Shown: one piece after another, positions 19,175 through 29,256 of the stretch
Position numbering within the stretch: position 1 is the stretch's first letter
Layout of the letters: each line of letters starts with the position of its first letter
Source of the DNA: Bacteroidales bacterium
GTDB lineage: Bacteria; Bacteroidota; Bacteroidia; Bacteroidales; VadinHA17
DNA length: 64,000 bases
Reading direction: 5' to 3'
NCBI GenBank assembly: GCA_016709865.1
Contig: JADJLX010000006.1
Coordinates: 428,913 to 492,912, forward strand
Program-made: the position numbers and the translations under genes
The notes under the pieces: generated by a model
Database searches by the model: none
Told to the model about the DNA's origin: nothing
The model's input: the letters and a program-made list of their open reading frames with translations, nothing else

Positions 19175-19606
19175 ATGAAAAAATATATTGTAGTCTTAAC
19201 ATTCTTACTCATCGGGGTAGTGTCCTACGGACAGACTGCTGATCCGCTGGTAAGTAACTGCGCAATAAACGCAGGGGCGAATGCCAAATATCTGAAAGAC
19301 TTCCGGGTACAACTTGGGAAAGCTGCTGCTCCTACTGAACTCCGCTATAAGGCAAATATGTCGCTGTGGAAAAACACAAAGTACCGCTTTACAATGTGTA
19401 ACGCAGAAGATTCCAAAGGGCAGCTCATATTAAGCATAAAAGATGAAACAAACAAAGTAGTACTCTCCTCCTACGATAAGAACAGCGGAAAGATTTATCC
19501 CTTCATTGATTTTACATGCAATAAAAGTGGCATGTATCAGCTTAATTATGATTTCACTAATGGCCAGCAGGGATCTGGTGTTGGCGTAGTATCTATGGTT
19601 AAATAG
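19175..19606 (+). CDS. Small secreted protein
   Basis: 143 residues with a signal peptide (about 1-19, ending SYGQ). The mature part looks like a small beta-sandwich (KYRFTMCNAEDSKGQLILSI... MYQLNYDF) and contains three Cys residues that could form a disulfide. It begins one base after the lipoprotein gene stop, so the two probably act together at the envelope. The family is not recognised. Confidence 0.75.
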   Translation: MKKYIVVLTFLLIGVVSYGQTADPLVSNCAINAGANAKYLKDFRVQLGKAAAPTELRYKANMSLWKNTKYRFTMCNAEDSKGQLILSIKDETNKVVLSSYDKNSGKIYPFIDFTCNKSGMYQLNYDFTNGQQGSGVGVVSMVK

Positions 19607-19610
19607 ATAC

Positions 19611-20606
19611 TCAGAAAAGATACAAAACCTGTATCATTATAACCAGAATAAAAAAGACAGAAAACAGGATTTCAGGAATCAACTTCTTCCTGGAAAAAAT
19701 AAAATAATGTGTCAGGAAATAACTGACAGGGATTCCAGTGATCCAGATTATTTCTACAGACACCGATGGCAGGATAACATATACTAATCCTGAAATTAAA
19801 AATACCCAGATAAGTATGAAGAAGGTTTTTCGTGCCTGTATCTTCTTTGTGTTCATTACCATCAGCAGATATGATATGCTCACAATCAGGACAAAGCCTA
19901 AATAAATAATGGTAACTATCATTAATCTGGAGAAATCATAACTTGTAAGTTTTCCAAAAAGATTATACTCAAAAAGTGATAATAATTCTCCCAGGTCCTT
20001 ATCCAGAACATAGTAAATTCCGATTGTCATTATAAAAGGTGTAAGCAGACCAATGACCGAGATTGCAATTTCTTTCAGATTCCCGGTTCTCATAATAGCA
20101 ATTCCGATTATTATCAACAATCCGAACCAGATTAGATTTGCATAGAAGAGTGTCCCGGTACCAATTAGGATTCCGGCATCAAAAAAACTGTAAGCAGTTC
20201 CCTGTATCCTGTATGCTGCCATAATTCGCCTGATGGCGATCATTAAAAAAAATGAAGAGAAGATAGCAGGATTCAGCAGCTGAAACTGAGGTATCAGACC
20301 ACTCAGTAAAATATAAATAAAGGCTGGAAGAAATGTTCTTTCATTAATAAAAAAGATCGTTGAATTCAGATTTACTATGAGAATAGCCATCAGGGAAACT
20401 AGCGACAGAGATAGTATTATTCCGGGAACCGGATTCGTCCCTATAAGTGATGAAATCAATCCATAAAGAGGCATTGGATTCAGATCAAAATACAGAGTAA
20501 AATGCCCTTCCAGCTGAATAAACGGTCTGAACCAGACAGCCAGTAAGGTTACAACAATAACTAAGATAACACCCGGACCTGTCCCTTTAAAAAATCGTAA
20601 GAGCAT
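19611..20606 (-). CDS. Polytopic membrane protein, DUF6427-like
   Basis: 331 residues with about ten or more hydrophobic helices, beginning MLLRFFKGTGPGVILVIVV. The N-terminal FFKGxGPGxI stretch and the overall layout resemble the DUF6427 family found in Bacteroidota. It starts 5 bp after the purD stop and is therefore probably in the same transcript. The function is unknown; similar proteins are often grouped with undecaprenyl or glycan biology, but nothing here proves that. It converges with the secreted-protein gene ending at 19606. Confidence 0.7.
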   Translation of the reverse strand: MLLRFFKGTGPGVILVIVVTLLAVWFRPFIQLEGHFTLYFDLNPMPLYGLISSLIGTNPVPGIILSLSLVSLMAILIVNLNSTIFFINERTFLPAFIYILLSGLIPQFQLLNPAIFSSFFLMIAIRRIMAAYRIQGTAYSFFDAGILIGTGTLFYANLIWFGLLIIIGIAIMRTGNLKEIAISVIGLLTPFIMTIGIYYVLDKDLGELLSLFEYNLFGKLTSYDFSRLMIVTIIYLGFVLIVSISYLLMVMNTKKIQARKTFFILIWVFLISGLVYVILPSVSVEIIWITGIPVSYFLTHYFIFSRKKLIPEILFSVFFILVIMIQVLYLF

Positions 20607-20611
20607 CTTTT

Positions 20612-21880
20612 CTATAAATCAAATCCAATATCCTTTCTGTAATATACTCCTTCAAATCCAATCTTTTCTGCATTTTCATATGATAACTCCAGTGCCTCCC
20701 GCATTGTGCTACCCCATGAACTCACGGCAATTACCCTTCCGCCTGATGTTACTACTTTATTCTCTGACATTTTTGTGCCTGCATGGAACACTACACTGTT
20801 CCTGACAAGCTCTAAACCGTTTATAGCTTTCCCTTTCTCATAATCGCCCGGATAGCCCCCGGAGACAAGCATCACGGTAGTAACAAACCTCTCATCAATC
20901 TCAATTTTCCTTGAAGCAAGGTCGCCTTTTGCAACACCTTCAATAAGTTCAAACAGGTCCGATTTAATGCGTGGTATAATTACCTCTGATTCAGGGTCGC
21001 CCAGTCGTGCATTGTATTCAATAACGTATGGATCTCCACCTACATTAATAAGTCCGAAGAAAATAAAACCCTTAAAGACTATCCCATCCTCAGATAATCC
21101 TTTCATGGTAGGTTCTATGATCCTGCTTAGTACCTTATCCATAAATGGGCCCCTGGCAAATGGCACAGGCGACACGGCTCCCATTCCGCCTGTATTAAGT
21201 CCGGTATCTCCTTCTCCTATTCTCTTATAATCTTTTGCTTCCGGTAATAGTTTATATGATATCCCGTCGGTTATAACAAACACCGACAGCTCGATGCCTT
21301 TCAGAAACTCCTCTATAACAACTTTTTGTCCGGCGGCACCGAATTTCCCGCTGAGAATATCTATTACCTCCTGCTCTGCTTCATTTATATCATCAATAAT
21401 AAGTACGCCCTTTCCCGCAGCCAACCCATCTGCTTTTATGACATAAGGTGGTTTTAGTGTCCTGAGAAATCCCGGGACTTCCGCTGATGTCGATTTATCA
21501 AAACTTTTATAAGCTGCAGTAGGTATTCTGTGCCTTGTAAGAAAAGCTTTGGCAAAATCCTTGCTTCCCTCGAGGCGGGCAGCAGATTTGTCCGGTCCAA
21601 CTACCGGAATGCTTTTCAGATCTTTGTCAGCAAGAAAGTAATCGTGTATGCCCTCTACAAGCGGAGCTTCCGGACCAACAATAACTAACTCAATATTATT
21701 TTCAAGGACAGCCTTTTTTACTTCAGGAAAATTCAGCGGATTAATGTTTAGATTGATGCCGTAATCTGAGGTGCCTGCATTTCCCGGACCTATAAAGATT
21801 TTGTCAACTTTTTTGCTTTGGGCCAATTTCCAGGTAAGAGCATGCTCCCTGCCTCCTGAACCGAGGATTAGAATATTCAT
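20612..21880 (-). CDS. purD: Phosphoribosylamine-glycine ligase (GARS)
   Basis: 422 residues, full length for the family. It catalyses ATP-dependent joining of glycine to 5-phosphoribosylamine, the second step of purine synthesis, in the cytoplasm. The N-domain starts [17 protein letters not shown], and IGPGNAGT follows. The ATP-grasp lobe shows [13 protein letters not shown], the ligand loop [11 protein letters not shown], and the metal-binding [17 protein letters not shown]6427-like membrane gene follows by 5 bp. Confidence 0.97.
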   Translation of the reverse strand: MNILILGSGGREHALTWKLAQSKKVDKIFIGPGNAGTSDYGINLNINPLNFPEVKKAVLENNIELVIVGPEAPLVEGIHDYFLADKDLKSIPVVGPDKSAARLEGSKDFAKAFLTRHRIPTAAYKSFDKSTSAEVPGFLRTLKPPYVIKADGLAAGKGVLIIDDINEAEQEVIDILSGKFGAAGQKVVIEEFLKGIELSVFVITDGISYKLLPEAKDYKRIGEGDTGLNTGGMGAVSPVPFARGPFMDKVLSRIIEPTMKGLSEDGIVFKGFIFFGLINVGGDPYVIEYNARLGDPESEVIIPRIKSDLFELIEGVAKGDLASRKIEIDERFVTTVMLVSGGYPGDYEKGKAINGLELVRNSVVFHAGTKMSENKVVTSGGRVIAVSSWGSTMREALELSYENAEKIGFEGVYYRKDIGFDL

Positions 21881-21951
21881 CTTAAAGAAGTTTATTGCTT
21901 TTTCAAAAGTAGCATTTCATTCCGACAAACAAAACTGCCCGGAACAAATCA

Positions 21952-22818
21952 TCAGCTCCTGTCATTTATCTGGCAGTATTTGGAGAATGTCTGCATCACC
22001 GAACTTACATAAGTTTTTGAAACAGGAATATCCATTACAGCGGGGTTGTCAAGTTCCAGTCTGAGACCATCCTTGTCTTTCCTGATCACTTTCACCTTAT
22101 CAAAATTAACCATGTATGATCTGTGGCACCTGATGATTTCAGTCCCTGCAAAGATCTCTTCCGCCTTCTTAAGGGTATCGCGTAACAGATATTTCGAAAC
22201 CTTGCCCTTATTGAGATAACAGATACTCACGTAATTCTCGGCCGATTCAATATAATAGAGATTTTCAGCTTTTAGTGAAAATTTGAGAATACCCTTTTCA
22301 TCATAAAACGGGATCATATCCCGGCTTCCCGAATTGGGTGTCTGCTGGTCAGCCAGTCTGTCGATCTGCTCTTTTTTGTCCTTCCATGAAAAATAGAGCC
22401 ACGAAACGGAATAAGGAAGTAACAGGACAAGGGCTGTATGTCTTGACGAAATTTTTGTCAGCTCAATAAACTCCCTGGGATCTTTAAGAAATACTTTTTC
22501 AAATAGTGCATAGAATAATGCCATGGAAACCACTTCTGCTATAATCCACACCAGATACTGCCAAAGGAGAAGAGGCTTCCTTTTGACGACCCTGAACATT
22601 ATCATCCGGCTGATTACAACAACCAGAACTCCTGTAAGAATCGTAAGACTTGAATATGTAAAAAACTTTAGTCGGGTAACACTAAACCATTTGTCGGCAC
22701 CAAAAGGAGCATAAATATTAATAAATACCAGCGCAAAAACAGAGGTAAAAATCACCAGGCGGATTATATTCTGCTTTTCATTCAGATATGAAGGAATCGG
22801 TTTTTGTAGGTCTGCCAT
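21952..22818 (-). CDS. Membrane-anchored LytTR transcriptional regulator
   Basis: 288 residues. The N-terminal half has four membrane helices (about 18-36, 49-70, 84-104, 125-143). The C-terminal half (about 185-288) is a LytTR DNA-binding domain (ILKFSLKAENLYYIESAENYVSI... IRCHRSYMVNFDKV). There is no receiver domain and no adjacent kinase, so it is a one-component membrane regulator whose membrane part may sense the signal. The target is unknown; purD lies 71 bp downstream on the same strand, but its own transcription unit cannot be resolved. Confidence 0.88.
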   Translation of the reverse strand: MADLQKPIPSYLNEKQNIIRLVIFTSVFALVFINIYAPFGADKWFSVTRLKFFTYSSLTILTGVLVVVISRMIMFRVVKRKPLLLWQYLVWIIAEVVSMALFYALFEKVFLKDPREFIELTKISSRHTALVLLLPYSVSWLYFSWKDKKEQIDRLADQQTPNSGSRDMIPFYDEKGILKFSLKAENLYYIESAENYVSICYLNKGKVSKYLLRDTLKKAEEIFAGTEIIRCHRSYMVNFDKVKVIRKDKDGLRLELDNPAVMDIPVSKTYVSSVMQTFSKYCQINDRS

Positions 22819-22990
22819 TATAGATTTATTACCTGATACAAAATTAGCTTTAAAAAAATTCTATCCCAAATAATTGAATTTTATCCCATATTTCATATTT
22901 ACATCACAATCGAATACCAACTGCAACATTAATTTGGATGCTCCCAACTGCCTGTTTTTCTTTGCATTAAAACACAGGGATTTTAAGATT

Positions 22991-24118
22991 ATGGAGTATA
23001 CAAAAACTTTCAGTGAACTCAAAAATGTTTTCTCTTCTGACAAAGAAACAATAGCAATTCCTGATTCGGGCATTGGTATCAGAAATATCAGATTTCTTTC
23101 AGAGATTCCTGCTGAAGGTTTTTTAAATGTAAACGATACACTTATTCCTGAAAACAGATCATTTTCATATCCGGTTTTCACTCCATCAGATAAAAACAGC
23201 GATAAGGTAATCCTTTTGCTTCACGGATTAAACGAAAGAAGCTGGGTAAAATACCTCGTTTGGGCATTCTGGCTTGCAGAGAACACTGGCAGCTATGTAA
23301 TCCTGTTCCCGATTTCATTTCATATTAACAGGTCGCCGGAATCATGGAAAGATCCAAGGGAGATGATACCTCATATGAAAGAAAGGAATTCGACTCTTGG
23401 AGAAATCAGCATGTCGAGTTTTGCAAACATTGCACTTAGTGAAAGGCTTTCAGAGGATCCGCTCCGGTTTTTTAACTCGGGGCATCAGACACTCGATGAC
23501 ATTGTTGTACTAATTAAAAGCATAAAGGAAGGCCGGCATGAGGTAATTCCGAAAAGCAGCAATATTGACATTTTTGCCTATTCAATAGGCGCATTTCTGG
23601 CTGAGATAATTATGATGGGAAATCCCGAGAAACTGTTTACTGATTCTCGGCTATTCATCTTTTGCGGAGGATCTGTCCTCAGCCAGATGAAGGGCTCTTC
23701 AAAACTGATAATGGATAGTCTTGCCTTTGAAAGGCTTTACAGCTACTATCTTAATGATTTCGAAAAAAACATTAAAGAGAGGGGACCTGCAACAGATTTT
23801 CTAAGTAAAAGTCAGGTCGGAATGGCTTTCCGTTCGATGATTGATTTTGGCAGGTTCAAATCATTCCGGGAAAGTGTACTGAAGAGATTGAGAAATCAGA
23901 TTCAATCGATCACTCTGCAAAAAGACCTTGTAATACCTGCAAAAGCAGTTGTTGAAACCTTGAATAAATTTAAGAGTAAGAGCATTGTTGATGTATGGGA
24001 TTTTCCATATGCATATTGCCACGAAAACCCATTCCCGATTTTAACTTCACCCTTAAGTGAGAAAGTCGATAACTGTTTTGAAAAAGTCTTTGCCTCAGCA
24101 AAAGAATTTCTTAGATAA
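22991..24118 (+). CDS. Alpha/beta-hydrolase-like protein (DUF6051-like)
   Basis: 375 residues from the ATG at 22991. An upstream in-frame ATG (22874) would add 39 residues without family character. The core looks like an alpha/beta hydrolase: VILLLHGLNERSW (oxyanion-hole region), NSGHQTLDDIVVLI, and the putative nucleophile in DIFAYSIGAF (AYSIG, a variant of GxSxG), with a possible late His in YAYCHENPF. The layout, including the GHQTxxD motif, matches my memory of the DUF6051 family in Bacteroidota. No signal peptide is visible. The substrate is unknown. Confidence 0.75.
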   Translation: MEYTKTFSELKNVFSSDKETIAIPDSGIGIRNIRFLSEIPAEGFLNVNDTLIPENRSFSYPVFTPSDKNSDKVILLLHGLNERSWVKYLVWAFWLAENTGSYVILFPISFHINRSPESWKDPREMIPHMKERNSTLGEISMSSFANIALSERLSEDPLRFFNSGHQTLDDIVVLIKSIKEGRHEVIPKSSNIDIFAYSIGAFLAEIIMMGNPEKLFTDSRLFIFCGGSVLSQMKGSSKLIMDSLAFERLYSYYLNDFEKNIKERGPATDFLSKSQVGMAFRSMIDFGRFKSFRESVLKRLRNQIQSITLQKDLVIPAKAVVETLNKFKSKSIVDVWDFPYAYCHENPFPILTSPLSEKVDNCFEKVFASAKEFLR

Positions 24119-24166
24119 GGAGCTCTTCTTACTAAGATTTATTTTTAGATTTCCTTCGTGTACCTT

Positions 24167-24255
24167 AGTGCTTCCCTTAGTGTTACTTTGTGGTTAAGGG
24201 CTTTAATTTTTACCACAAAGGAACACAAAGGTCAACACAAAGGACTCAAAGGGCT
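24167..24255. repeat. CACAAAGG-type dispersed inverted repeat
   Basis: The stretch contains CTTTGTGGT (24186-24194) and its exact complement ACCACAAAG (24212-24220), flanked by degenerate CACAAAGG/CCTTAGTG copies on both sides. It lies between convergent genes. A related element with the opposite arm order lies at 42576-42679. Confidence 0.6.
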
Positions 24256-24288
24256 TTTCAGATTATGGAAAGAATAATAAGTTTAAAG

Positions 24289-24891
24289 CTACATCAATTC
24301 AAAACTATAACCTTCATTATTTGCGAACCTGATAAAATCATCCAGGATTAATGTTACTGTTGATTTTGAAGTATCATGAAGCACAATTATGGAGCCACTG
24401 CGCATCTTCCTTTTTAATATCTCAAGTGTGCTTTTTGGGCCAAATGAAATGTCGAAATCATAAGGCATTATGTCCCAGAAAATGATTTTATATTTTGTCT
24501 TTAGTTTATAATACTGTTTGAGGCTTAAACGTCCGAAAGGAGGTCTGAATAATGAGGAAGATGTTTTAGATGCTGCACGCTCAACGTCTGTTAAATAATT
24601 AACAGCAGATGTTCTCCAGCCATTAAGATGGCTATACCCATGATTGCCAATTAAATGACCTTTTGCATTTATTTGCTCTATCAGATCTGGATATTTCTCA
24701 GCTGCACTCCCGCTGCAGAAAAAGAGAGCTTTCACTTTTCGCTTATCCAAGATATCCAGGATCACTGGGGTTGATACCGGATCAGGACCATCATCGAAAG
24801 TAAGCCACAATACTTTTTCTGTTGTTTTTATTCTGAATATGGCATCAGGATAAAACCACCGTGCAAAAGAGCAGGGCCTGAAAAGCCTCAT
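24289..24891 (-). CDS. Polysaccharide deacetylase (NodB-type, CE4)
   Basis: 200 residues. The NodB metal-site motifs are complete: TFDDGPDP with catalytic and metal Asp33/Asp34, the HxxxH motif in GNHGYSH (His84, His88), and FRPPFG (Arg116). The later motif IVLHD near residue 172 supplies the last conserved His. The family hydrolyses N- or O-acetyl groups from peptidoglycan, chitin-like or other cell-wall glycans. No signal peptide is evident, so the site of action is uncertain. It starts 6 bp after the stop of the large DUF2723 gene, so they probably form one operon. Confidence 0.92.
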   Translation of the reverse strand: MRLFRPCSFARWFYPDAIFRIKTTEKVLWLTFDDGPDPVSTPVILDILDKRKVKALFFCSGSAAEKYPDLIEQINAKGHLIGNHGYSHLNGWRTSAVNYLTDVERAASKTSSSLFRPPFGRLSLKQYYKLKTKYKIIFWDIMPYDFDISFGPKSTLEILKRKMRSGSIIVLHDTSKSTVTLILDDFIRFANNEGYSFELM

Positions 24892-24897
24892 ATTATT

Positions 24898-27800
24898 CTA
24901 TTTTGCCGAGTACAACGCGCCGTAGTATTTCGTAATCTCGGGTTCAACAATTTTTGTCAGAGAGTCAAGCTTCAGCCTCATCGACAAATTATAAATATCA
25001 AGCAATCCCTGCATATTAATCCCGGTTGGATAATCAAGGCCGTATCGTTCAGCAGGACCGATACTTATTGCATAATCGAGATAGCTCTTTGAATAATTTA
25101 TGATTTCATTAATAATCATCTCTCCTTCTTCTGCCTTTCCAGCCATAATCAGAACCTCAGCAAGTCCAATTGAGAAAAAGTCGTGCGGCATCTTCTCTAC
25201 CGGAACAATTTCAAGTCCGCGTTTCACAGCTTCAATTGCTTTTGCAGTGTCGCCTCTTAGAAGAAGTTCCTTTCCGAGAGTGCCGAATGTCCTTCTGAAA
25301 TTGCTGAACATACGGCGGTTATTCTCATCAAGATATACCGCAGGATCCTCAGCATTACCCCAGGTAAACTTATTCATCATGTTGTCGAACATCACATAAG
25401 GATCGATCATACCGAATTCACCCTGTTCAGTCTGTTCCGTTTTTACTGGAGCCACTCTGTAAGCAAGACCTTCCTGTATGAAGTATTTATCAAGTCCTTT
25501 ATATTGTGTCGAAGGAACAGTGGTTGAATAATAAACCGGTCGCTCCCACTTATTTGTCGAGAGCAGGTCCATAATTGCCAGATCACCCTTAAATGCGTTA
25601 TCATCAGTATACTCCCACACCATTGGTGATATGAGTTTATTCTTATAGTATTCTTTTACAGTCCCGTTTGCCAGAACCTTCTCAGAATCAACATCAATTA
25701 TAAACTTGCTGGCAGGAAGGAAATTCATAAAATCACCTCTTCCGCTTACATCCATCATATACTTTCTGTCATCCTGTCCGGCAAACTGCACAATATCTTT
25801 CAGGTTAACAGGCTTTTCAACCCTGTTATTTACCGGTAGCTGCTCGCGTACTCCCTCCATATATTTATCAGGACTCAATGAAAGCGGCAATGGATCAGAT
25901 TCAAATGCTTTCTGCCTCATCATATCAATATACCATCCGGCCTGAATATAACTCAGGTTAGCCACACGCACATCAGTTCTTACCTGTTCAACATCCTGAA
26001 CATACCACACAGGGAATGAATCGTTGTCTCCGTAGGTAAAAAGAACACTGTTCGGAGCACACGATTTAAGATAGTTTGCACCTATATCGCGTGCAGTATA
26101 ACGACCTGACCGATCATGATCATCCCAGTTCTGTACAGCCATGAGAACCGGTCCCGCGGCTAATAATGCAACAAACGTAACTGCAAGAGAAGTTTTATTT
26201 CCCAGGGCCTTTTGAAGTGTTTCATAAAGTAACATGAATCCCATTCCTATCCAGATGGCAAATGCATAAAATGATCCGACATAAGCATAATCACGTTCCC
26301 TTGGCTGATTCGGATACTGATTCAGATAGAAAATAATAGCGAGCCCGGTCATAATAAAAAATGCCATCACCAGCCAGAAGCCCGAGTTGTTTCTTTTGTA
26401 CTGCCAGAACATCCCGGCCAGCCCTATCAGAAGAGGAAGGAAGAAATACTTATTGTTTCCCGGATTGCTTTCCAGGTCCTCAGGCAGGTTTTTAAGGTTT
26501 CCAAGCCTTGCTTCATCGATAAACTTTATACCGCTTATCCAGTTCCCGTGTATAGCATTTCCATTGCCCTGAATATCATTTTGTCTGCCAACAAAATTCC
26601 ACATGAAATACCGCATATACATAAATCCCACCTGGTAGCGGAAGAAGTATCTCAGGTTTTCCCCGAATGTCGGACAAACAATAGTTTCTTTTCCGGAACC
26701 AACTGTATACTTACGACCGGTAACTTTTCCCCAGTATTTGTATGGAGCCTCATGTTCCGGATCTGAACTGTACATACGCGGAAAGATCGTTTCGAACTGC
26801 TTGCTGTATGTATAATCGCTCCGGTAGTAAGGTTTATATTTGCCTCCCACCTTATTATAACCTGCAACAACCTGTTTTACATCAATAACAGGAGCACTAT
26901 AGTAGTTTCCGAAAATCTTCGGCGAACTGCCATACTGTTTCATATTTATATAATAGGAAAGAGAGAAAACATCAGAAGGATTATTCTGGTTCATCGGCGG
27001 TTTTGCAGATGATCTGATCATGATCATTGCATATGATGAGTAACCGATCATTATTACAGTAAGAATAGTCAGGGTGTAATTCAGAATTACCCTGTTGCTT
27101 TTTAATGAGTAATAAATCCCATAGCTAAGACCTGCAAAAACTATTATGACATAAAATAGAAGGCCGCTGTTATAAGGCAATCCAATTAAATTTACAAACA
27201 GGAGCTCAAACCATCCTGCTACCTCGAAGACCCCCGGTATTAAGACAAACACCATAATAAACAGAAGCATAACAGCAAAGAGAAATGCCTTGAGAAGCCC
27301 TTTGGTTGTTATCTCATACTTCTTAAAATAATAAACAAAAACAAAAACAGGAATTATCAGAAGGTTGAGCCGGTGAATTCCCAGTCCGAGACCCATAACA
27401 TAAGCAATGAGTATAATCCATCTTCCGGCATACGGTTCATCAGCCTCTTCTTCCCACTTTAGCATTCCCCAGAATACAAGGGCTATTACGAGAGAAGACA
27501 GGGAATAAAGTTCACCTTCAACAGCAGAGAACCAGAATGTATCTGAGAATGTATATGCGAGTGCACCAATAATACCGCTTCCGATGATAGCAGGAATATG
27601 CTTTGGATCTGGTTCTTTCTCATCTGAATGAACTCTCCTGACAAGATGAGTGATAGTCCAGAAGAGGAACATAATAGCGAATCCGCTGCAGATAGCTGAC
27701 AGGCCATTAATCATCATGGCTACTTTTGAGGTATCACCACCGGCAAAAAGTGTAGCCACCCTGCCCATCATCAGGAATAGCGGCGCCCCCGGGGGGTGGC

Positions 27801-27957
27801 CTACCTGAAGTTTAAAAGCAGAAAGGATGAACTCACCGCAATCCCAGAAACTGACTGTCGGTTCGAGAGTCAGAATGTAAACTAAAGAAGAAACTGCAAA
27901 GAGAAGCCAACCTGTGAGGTTGTTCCAGCGGCGGTAACTGCCCTGTAATGAATCCAT
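24898..27957 (-). CDS. DUF2723 polytopic membrane protein (GT-C-like, TMEM260-related)
   Basis: 1019 residues. The N-terminal 550 residues carry about 12-14 membrane helices and the DUF2723 signature (TLEPTVSFWDCGEFI, GHPPGAPLF, where the Asp-Glu motif sits in the first luminal loop as in GT-C glycosyltransferases). The C-terminal about 450 residues are soluble and contain SVLFTYGDNDSFPVWYVQ and a TPR-like helical end. The DUF2723 family includes the eukaryotic O-mannosyltransferase TMEM260, so protein O-glycosylation at the inner membrane is a reasonable inference. The polysaccharide deacetylase gene follows closely. Confidence 0.9.
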   Translation of the reverse strand: MDSLQGSYRRWNNLTGWLLFAVSSLVYILTLEPTVSFWDCGEFILSAFKLQVGHPPGAPLFLMMGRVATLFAGGDTSKVAMMINGLSAICSGFAIMFLFWTITHLVRRVHSDEKEPDPKHIPAIIGSGIIGALAYTFSDTFWFSAVEGELYSLSSLVIALVFWGMLKWEEEADEPYAGRWIILIAYVMGLGLGIHRLNLLIIPVFVFVYYFKKYEITTKGLLKAFLFAVMLLFIMVFVLIPGVFEVAGWFELLFVNLIGLPYNSGLLFYVIIVFAGLSYGIYYSLKSNRVILNYTLTILTVIMIGYSSYAMIMIRSSAKPPMNQNNPSDVFSLSYYINMKQYGSSPKIFGNYYSAPVIDVKQVVAGYNKVGGKYKPYYRSDYTYSKQFETIFPRMYSSDPEHEAPYKYWGKVTGRKYTVGSGKETIVCPTFGENLRYFFRYQVGFMYMRYFMWNFVGRQNDIQGNGNAIHGNWISGIKFIDEARLGNLKNLPEDLESNPGNNKYFFLPLLIGLAGMFWQYKRNNSGFWLVMAFFIMTGLAIIFYLNQYPNQPRERDYAYVGSFYAFAIWIGMGFMLLYETLQKALGNKTSLAVTFVALLAAGPVLMAVQNWDDHDRSGRYTARDIGANYLKSCAPNSVLFTYGDNDSFPVWYVQDVEQVRTDVRVANLSYIQAGWYIDMMRQKAFESDPLPLSLSPDKYMEGVREQLPVNNRVEKPVNLKDIVQFAGQDDRKYMMDVSGRGDFMNFLPASKFIIDVDSEKVLANGTVKEYYKNKLISPMVWEYTDDNAFKGDLAIMDLLSTNKWERPVYYSTTVPSTQYKGLDKYFIQEGLAYRVAPVKTEQTEQGEFGMIDPYVMFDNMMNKFTWGNAEDPAVYLDENNRRMFSNFRRTFGTLGKELLLRGDTAKAIEAVKRGLEIVPVEKMPHDFFSIGLAEVLIMAGKAEEGEMIINEIINYSKSYLDYAISIGPAERYGLDYPTGINMQGLLDIYNLSMRLKLDSLTKIVEPEITKYYGALYSAK

Positions 27958-28063
27958 AAACTATTGGTTTTTGATATTTTCAGAGATCAAAGAACGTAAA
28001 AAAATATAATATGTACTCAACAGCTATTCTATTTAACATCATTTTAACTTGAAAGAAAAAAGC

Positions 28064-28071
28064 TATTTTTG
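28064..28071 (+). promoter_or_regulatory. Bacteroidota-type promoter -7 element
   Basis: TATTTTTG, 15 bp before the ATG at 28087, fits TAnnTTTG. No clear -33 TTTG at the ideal spacing is seen, so this is a moderate call. Confidence 0.45.
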
Positions 28072-28086
28072 CCTAAATCCTGAAAA

Positions 28087-29253
28087 ATGAAGAGATTTCT
28101 TACACCTTTTATATTCCTGCTTTGCTTTTCTTCAGGTAACATGTCCGGCCAGACAGGTGAGGAGAATGTTACCAGCGACGGAGAACTGTCTTTAAGGGTA
28201 AAGAGTCTGACCTTCTTTAAGGATAACGAATACTTCAATAATATCGGAGCATCGAAGTTCAGACTGATCTCCAGCCTGCCGGCATTTGCTGACAAATCAC
28301 AATGGCTTGAAGGCTATACACTTGTCGGATTCTTTTTCCAGCCTGAACTGGTATACACCCCATCCAGAGCAGTTACCCTCAGGGCCGGAGCACATTTATT
28401 AAAGTATTCGGGGTTAAGTAAATTCTCCAGGGTTAAACCTGTTGTATCGGCTACAGTCAAGTTAATGGAGCACACCTCTCTTACTGTAGGATCGCTTTCC
28501 GGAAGTGACAGACACAGACTTTTTGATCCGCTGCACAACAGTGAACGTCTCTACAGTGACTATTCCGAAGACGGATTTCAGGTAACATCATTAACCGAAC
28601 ATATTTTCAGCGACAACTGGCTAAGCTGGGAGAATTTCGTAATTAAAGGCGACTCAACACGGGAGATCTTTACAACAGGTGAATCATTTAAATATACATC
28701 ATCACAACTGGCCGGATTTCTTCAATTCGAAATTCCTGTCCAGCTGCAGTTCAAACATTTCGGCGGGCAGATAAGTAACTTCCCCGAACATGTTGAGACC
28801 TATTTCAATATAGCAACAGGTTTAAGAGTGAATGCCGATCTGGCAAATAAGAGCTATGGACGGGCAGGGATTGAGTTTGTTCAGTTTTTTAATGGAGAAT
28901 TTCCAAGTGTACCAGTTTCCGGCATAACACATGGATCTGCTTCCTGGTACAGGCTTCATTACGATTATAAATCATTCTATTTCGGTTTCTACTACTGGCA
29001 GTCGCATAATTACTTTTCCCCAAATGGCAATCAGATATACGGCAGTGTGATGGATAACTTGTCCACATTTGTTATTCCCGACCGTAAAATTATTACTAAT
29101 GCCATTTTTATGAACCTTGTACCTGATAGTTATATAGACCTGCTTGCAGGCGTTGAAACTTATTATGATGCCTGCCTTAAGAGAATGGATTTTTCAATTA
29201 CCCTCCATTTGAATTTTGACAAACTTTTCAGGCTGGCGACAGTAAAAAACTGA
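28087..29253 (+). CDS. Exported protein, likely outer-membrane beta-barrel
   Basis: 388 residues with a signal peptide (about 1-20, ending MSGQ). The mature chain has many alternating amphipathic strands rich in aromatic residues (SWYRLHYDYKSFYFGFYYW; LTVGSLSGSDRHRLFDPLHNSE) and ends in strands rich in Phe/Leu. This is the look of an outer-membrane barrel, but no named family is evident to me. It stands alone between convergent and divergent neighbours, with its own promoter candidate. Confidence 0.72.
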   Translation: MKRFLTPFIFLLCFSSGNMSGQTGEENVTSDGELSLRVKSLTFFKDNEYFNNIGASKFRLISSLPAFADKSQWLEGYTLVGFFFQPELVYTPSRAVTLRAGAHLLKYSGLSKFSRVKPVVSATVKLMEHTSLTVGSLSGSDRHRLFDPLHNSERLYSDYSEDGFQVTSLTEHIFSDNWLSWENFVIKGDSTREIFTTGESFKYTSSQLAGFLQFEIPVQLQFKHFGGQISNFPEHVETYFNIATGLRVNADLANKSYGRAGIEFVQFFNGEFPSVPVSGITHGSASWYRLHYDYKSFYFGFYYWQSHNYFSPNGNQIYGSVMDNLSTFVIPDRKIITNAIFMNLVPDSYIDLLAGVETYYDACLKRMDFSITLHLNFDKLFRLATVKN

Positions 29254-29256
29254 GAA